This document shows, one piece after another, positions 5,415 through 6,254 of a DNA stretch of 6,254 bases (the first letter of the stretch is position 1; each line of letters begins with the position of its first letter). The DNA is from an uncultured bacterium (GTDB taxonomy: Bacteria; Bacillota; Clostridia; Lachnospirales; Lachnospiraceae), in contig CAMTZV010000101.1 of the NCBI GenBank assembly GCA_947086625.1, positions 1-6,254 of the forward strand. The letters are read 5' to 3'. The notes under the pieces are model-generated. The model searched no databases. It worked only from the letters and a program-made list of their open reading frames with translations, and had not been told where the DNA came from. A program made the position numbers and the translations under genes.

Positions 5415-5447
5415 AAAAAAACGGGACCCCCGGCGGAAGTCCCGTTT
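5415..5447 (-). terminator. Intrinsic terminator of the hsp20 gene
   Basis: On the minus strand AAACGGGAC (5447-5439) pairs perfectly with GTCCCGTTT (5427-5419) around an 11-nt GC-rich loop, and the T-run continues to 5415. It lies 34 nt after the hsp20 stop codon. This is a textbook Rho-independent terminator that closes the single-gene heat-shock transcript. Confidence 0.92.
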
Positions 5448-5480
5448 GAAAATAAATTTTCTGGCAGACGCGGGCCTGCA

Positions 5481-5924
5481 TCAGCCCTCGATGGCAATGT
5501 AGCGCTTCTTGTCCTCGACCACACGCTGCTCCTCCTTTGGAAGCGCGAAGGTCAGAATGCCGTTCTCATACTTCGGGTGAATGTCCTTTTCCGTGACATT
5601 GTCGCCGACGTAGAAGCTGCGGCTCACGCTCCCGGCGTAGCGCTCCCGCCTCACATAGCTGCCCTGCTCGTTCTTCTCGTCCCGGTTCACGCTCCTTGCC
5701 GCGCTGACGGTCAGATAGCCGCTCTCAAGCTGCATTTTAATGTCATCCTTCTGAAAGCCCGGCAGGTCGATCTCAACCAGATAGCCCCCGTTCGTCTCCT
5801 TCACATCCGTCTTCATCAGGCCGCCTCCCTGCTTTCCGTAAAACGCCTTGTCAAAGCTCGGAAACGCGAAATCATCCATAAAGCTGTCAAATAAATTTTC
5901 TCCAAAAATACTGGGCATCAACAT
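5481..5924 (-). CDS. hsp20: Hsp20 / alpha-crystallin small heat-shock protein
   Basis: This is a 147-residue cytoplasmic holdase chaperone that binds unfolding proteins without ATP and hands them to DnaK/ClpB-type refolding systems. A flexible N-terminus (MLMPSIFGENLFDSF...) leads into the alpha-crystallin domain at about 38-130, with YLVEIDLPGF (48-57) and the late-domain YENGILTFALPK (119-130). The C-terminal tail holds an I-x-I motif, IAI (143-145), which docks onto neighbouring dimers during oligomer assembly. The length is normal and nothing is missing. The start is the ATG at 5924, with AAAGGAG upstream and 9 nt between GGAG and ATG. An earlier out-of-frame ATG lies too close to the Shine-Dalgarno. 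The gene is monocistronic: its own promoter overlaps a CIRCE operator, and a strong terminator follows, so HrcA repression released by heat is the expected control. Confidence 0.96.
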   Translation of the reverse strand: MLMPSIFGENLFDSFMDDFAFPSFDKAFYGKQGGGLMKTDVKETNGGYLVEIDLPGFQKDDIKMQLESGYLTVSAARSVNRDEKNEQGSYVRRERYAGSVSRSFYVGDNVTEKDIHPKYENGILTFALPKEEQRVVEDKKRYIAIEG

Positions 5925-5970
5925 AAGTCATATCTCCTTTCCCTGAATTGCTTTTCCTTGATCTGGTATC

Positions 5971-5999
5971 ACTATACCACTGTTATTAGCACTCGTCAA
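5971..5999 (-). promoter_or_regulatory. Sigma-A promoter of hsp20
   Basis: On the minus strand TTGACG (5999-5994) is followed after 17 bp by TATAGT (5976-5971); each hexamer matches 5 of 6 consensus bases. The transcript would start near 5964, about 40 nt before the ATG. The -35 box lies in the spacer of the CIRCE element, so bound HrcA would exclude RNA polymerase. Confidence 0.88.
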
Positions 6000-6012
6000 T
6001 AGTGAGTGCTAA
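5986..6012. promoter_or_regulatory. CIRCE operator (HrcA binding site)
   Basis: TTAGCACTC (5986-5994), a 9-bp spacer and GAGTGCTAA (6004-6012) match the CIRCE consensus exactly. HrcA binds this element and represses heat-shock genes until GroEL is titrated by misfolded protein. Here it overlaps the hsp20 -35 region. No hrcA gene is in the window, so the regulator must be encoded elsewhere. Confidence 0.97.
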
Positions 6013-6019
6013 TAATTTT

Positions 6020-6037
6020 TGTGAACATTATGTGAAC
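6020..6037. repeat. Two direct copies of TGTGAAC, one helical turn apart
   Basis: TGTGAAC occurs at 6020-6026 and again at 6031-6037, an 11-bp period placing both copies on one face of the helix. The pair lies 8 bp beyond the CIRCE element, upstream of the hsp20 promoter on the minus strand. It could be a site for a second regulator or simply AT-rich chance. The spacing (4 bp) and sequence do not match the CtsR heptad operator. Confidence 0.4.
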
Positions 6038-6093
6038 TGTTATAAATCGGTCACCGCTCACTCTGTGGCAAGTATCCGGCAGTGAAGACCCTC

Positions 6094-6254
6094 CTATGCA
6101 TAATGCCCGATCACGATCTGTACACGTTCGATCCCCTGATAGCTGTTGATCTGCGGGTAATAGGTAAAAGCAAAGCGTATCTCCTGCGGCCTTCCCGCCA
6201 GCAGCGCCTCCACCGCCTCTGTCCCATATTGTGCCCGATAATAGTCTAAAAATT
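6094..6254 (-). CDS. recJ: C-terminal fragment of RecJ-like single-strand DNA exonuclease
   Basis: The last 52 codons of a minus-strand gene are visible, ending at a TAG at 6094-6096; the rest lies beyond the right edge. The segment FTYYPQINSYQGIERVQIVI has the P-x-I-N-x-Y-x-G...V-Q-x-V pattern of the OB-fold domain that ends clostridial RecJ proteins. Before it is a helix with DYYRAQYGTEAVEALLAGR. RecJ degrades single-stranded DNA 5' to 3' in recombination and mismatch repair. The catalytic DHH domain is not in view, so the call rests on this short C-terminal match. No clear terminator follows; 169 bp separate it from hsp20. Confidence 0.7.
   Translation of the reverse strand, partial: FLDYYRAQYGTEAVEALLAGRPQEIRFAFTYYPQINSYQGIERVQIVIGHYA

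Noticed and set aside
6019..6046. Plus-strand promoter TTGTGA-16-TATAAA beyond the CIRCE site
   Set aside because: The hexamers fit loosely, but it would transcribe antisense into the recJ-like gene with no plus-strand gene to serve. It is probably a product of AT-rich sequence.
6049..6090. Dyad GGTC...GACC after the recJ-like gene, considered as terminator
   Set aside because: The stem is interrupted with unpaired stretches, and no T-run follows on the minus strand.

Overview
The window reads as chromosomal DNA of an anaerobic Firmicute, most likely a gut clostridium of the Lachnospiraceae type. This rests on the moderate GC content, strong GGAGG-type ribosome binding sites with frequent TTG starts, a perfect CIRCE operator, an Lsa-type ABC-F gene and the style of the Rpn and chemoreceptor proteins. 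All genes lie on the minus strand, so the order of transcription runs from the right end of the window to the left.

Layout from right to left: the 3' end of a recJ-like exonuclease gene (6094-6254); an Hsp20 small heat-shock protein (5481-5924) behind a sigma-A promoter whose -35 box sits inside a CIRCE element, followed by a clear intrinsic terminator; a dCache chemoreceptor (3234-5267) with its own promoter; an Rpn-family PD-(D/E)XK nuclease gene (2240-3061); a 492-bp gap that is mostly the long structured leader of the next gene; an Lsa-type ABC-F ribosomal protection protein (221-1747); and the first 24 codons of a further gene (1-73) behind an operator-like palindrome and a promoter flanked by inverted repeats. 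Each gene appears to be its own transcription unit, so this is a row of stress and adaptation genes (heat, taxis, foreign DNA or phage, ribosome-targeting antibiotics) and not one pathway.

Three places deserve most attention. (1) The Rpn gene carries a near-perfect internal Shine-Dalgarno and ATG that would give a separate 66-residue C-terminal protein. That protein contains four tandem 4-residue units, matching the gene-within-gene toxin/antitoxin layout reported for enterobacterial Rpn proteins. (2) The ABC-F leader (about 340 nt) holds two intrinsic terminators and two small upstream ORFs, as expected for antibiotic-responsive attenuation. (3) Between the ABC-F gene and the last gene, a perfect 15-bp inverted repeat has a -10 hexamer in its arms and the -35 between them. 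This geometry would let the promoter be flipped.
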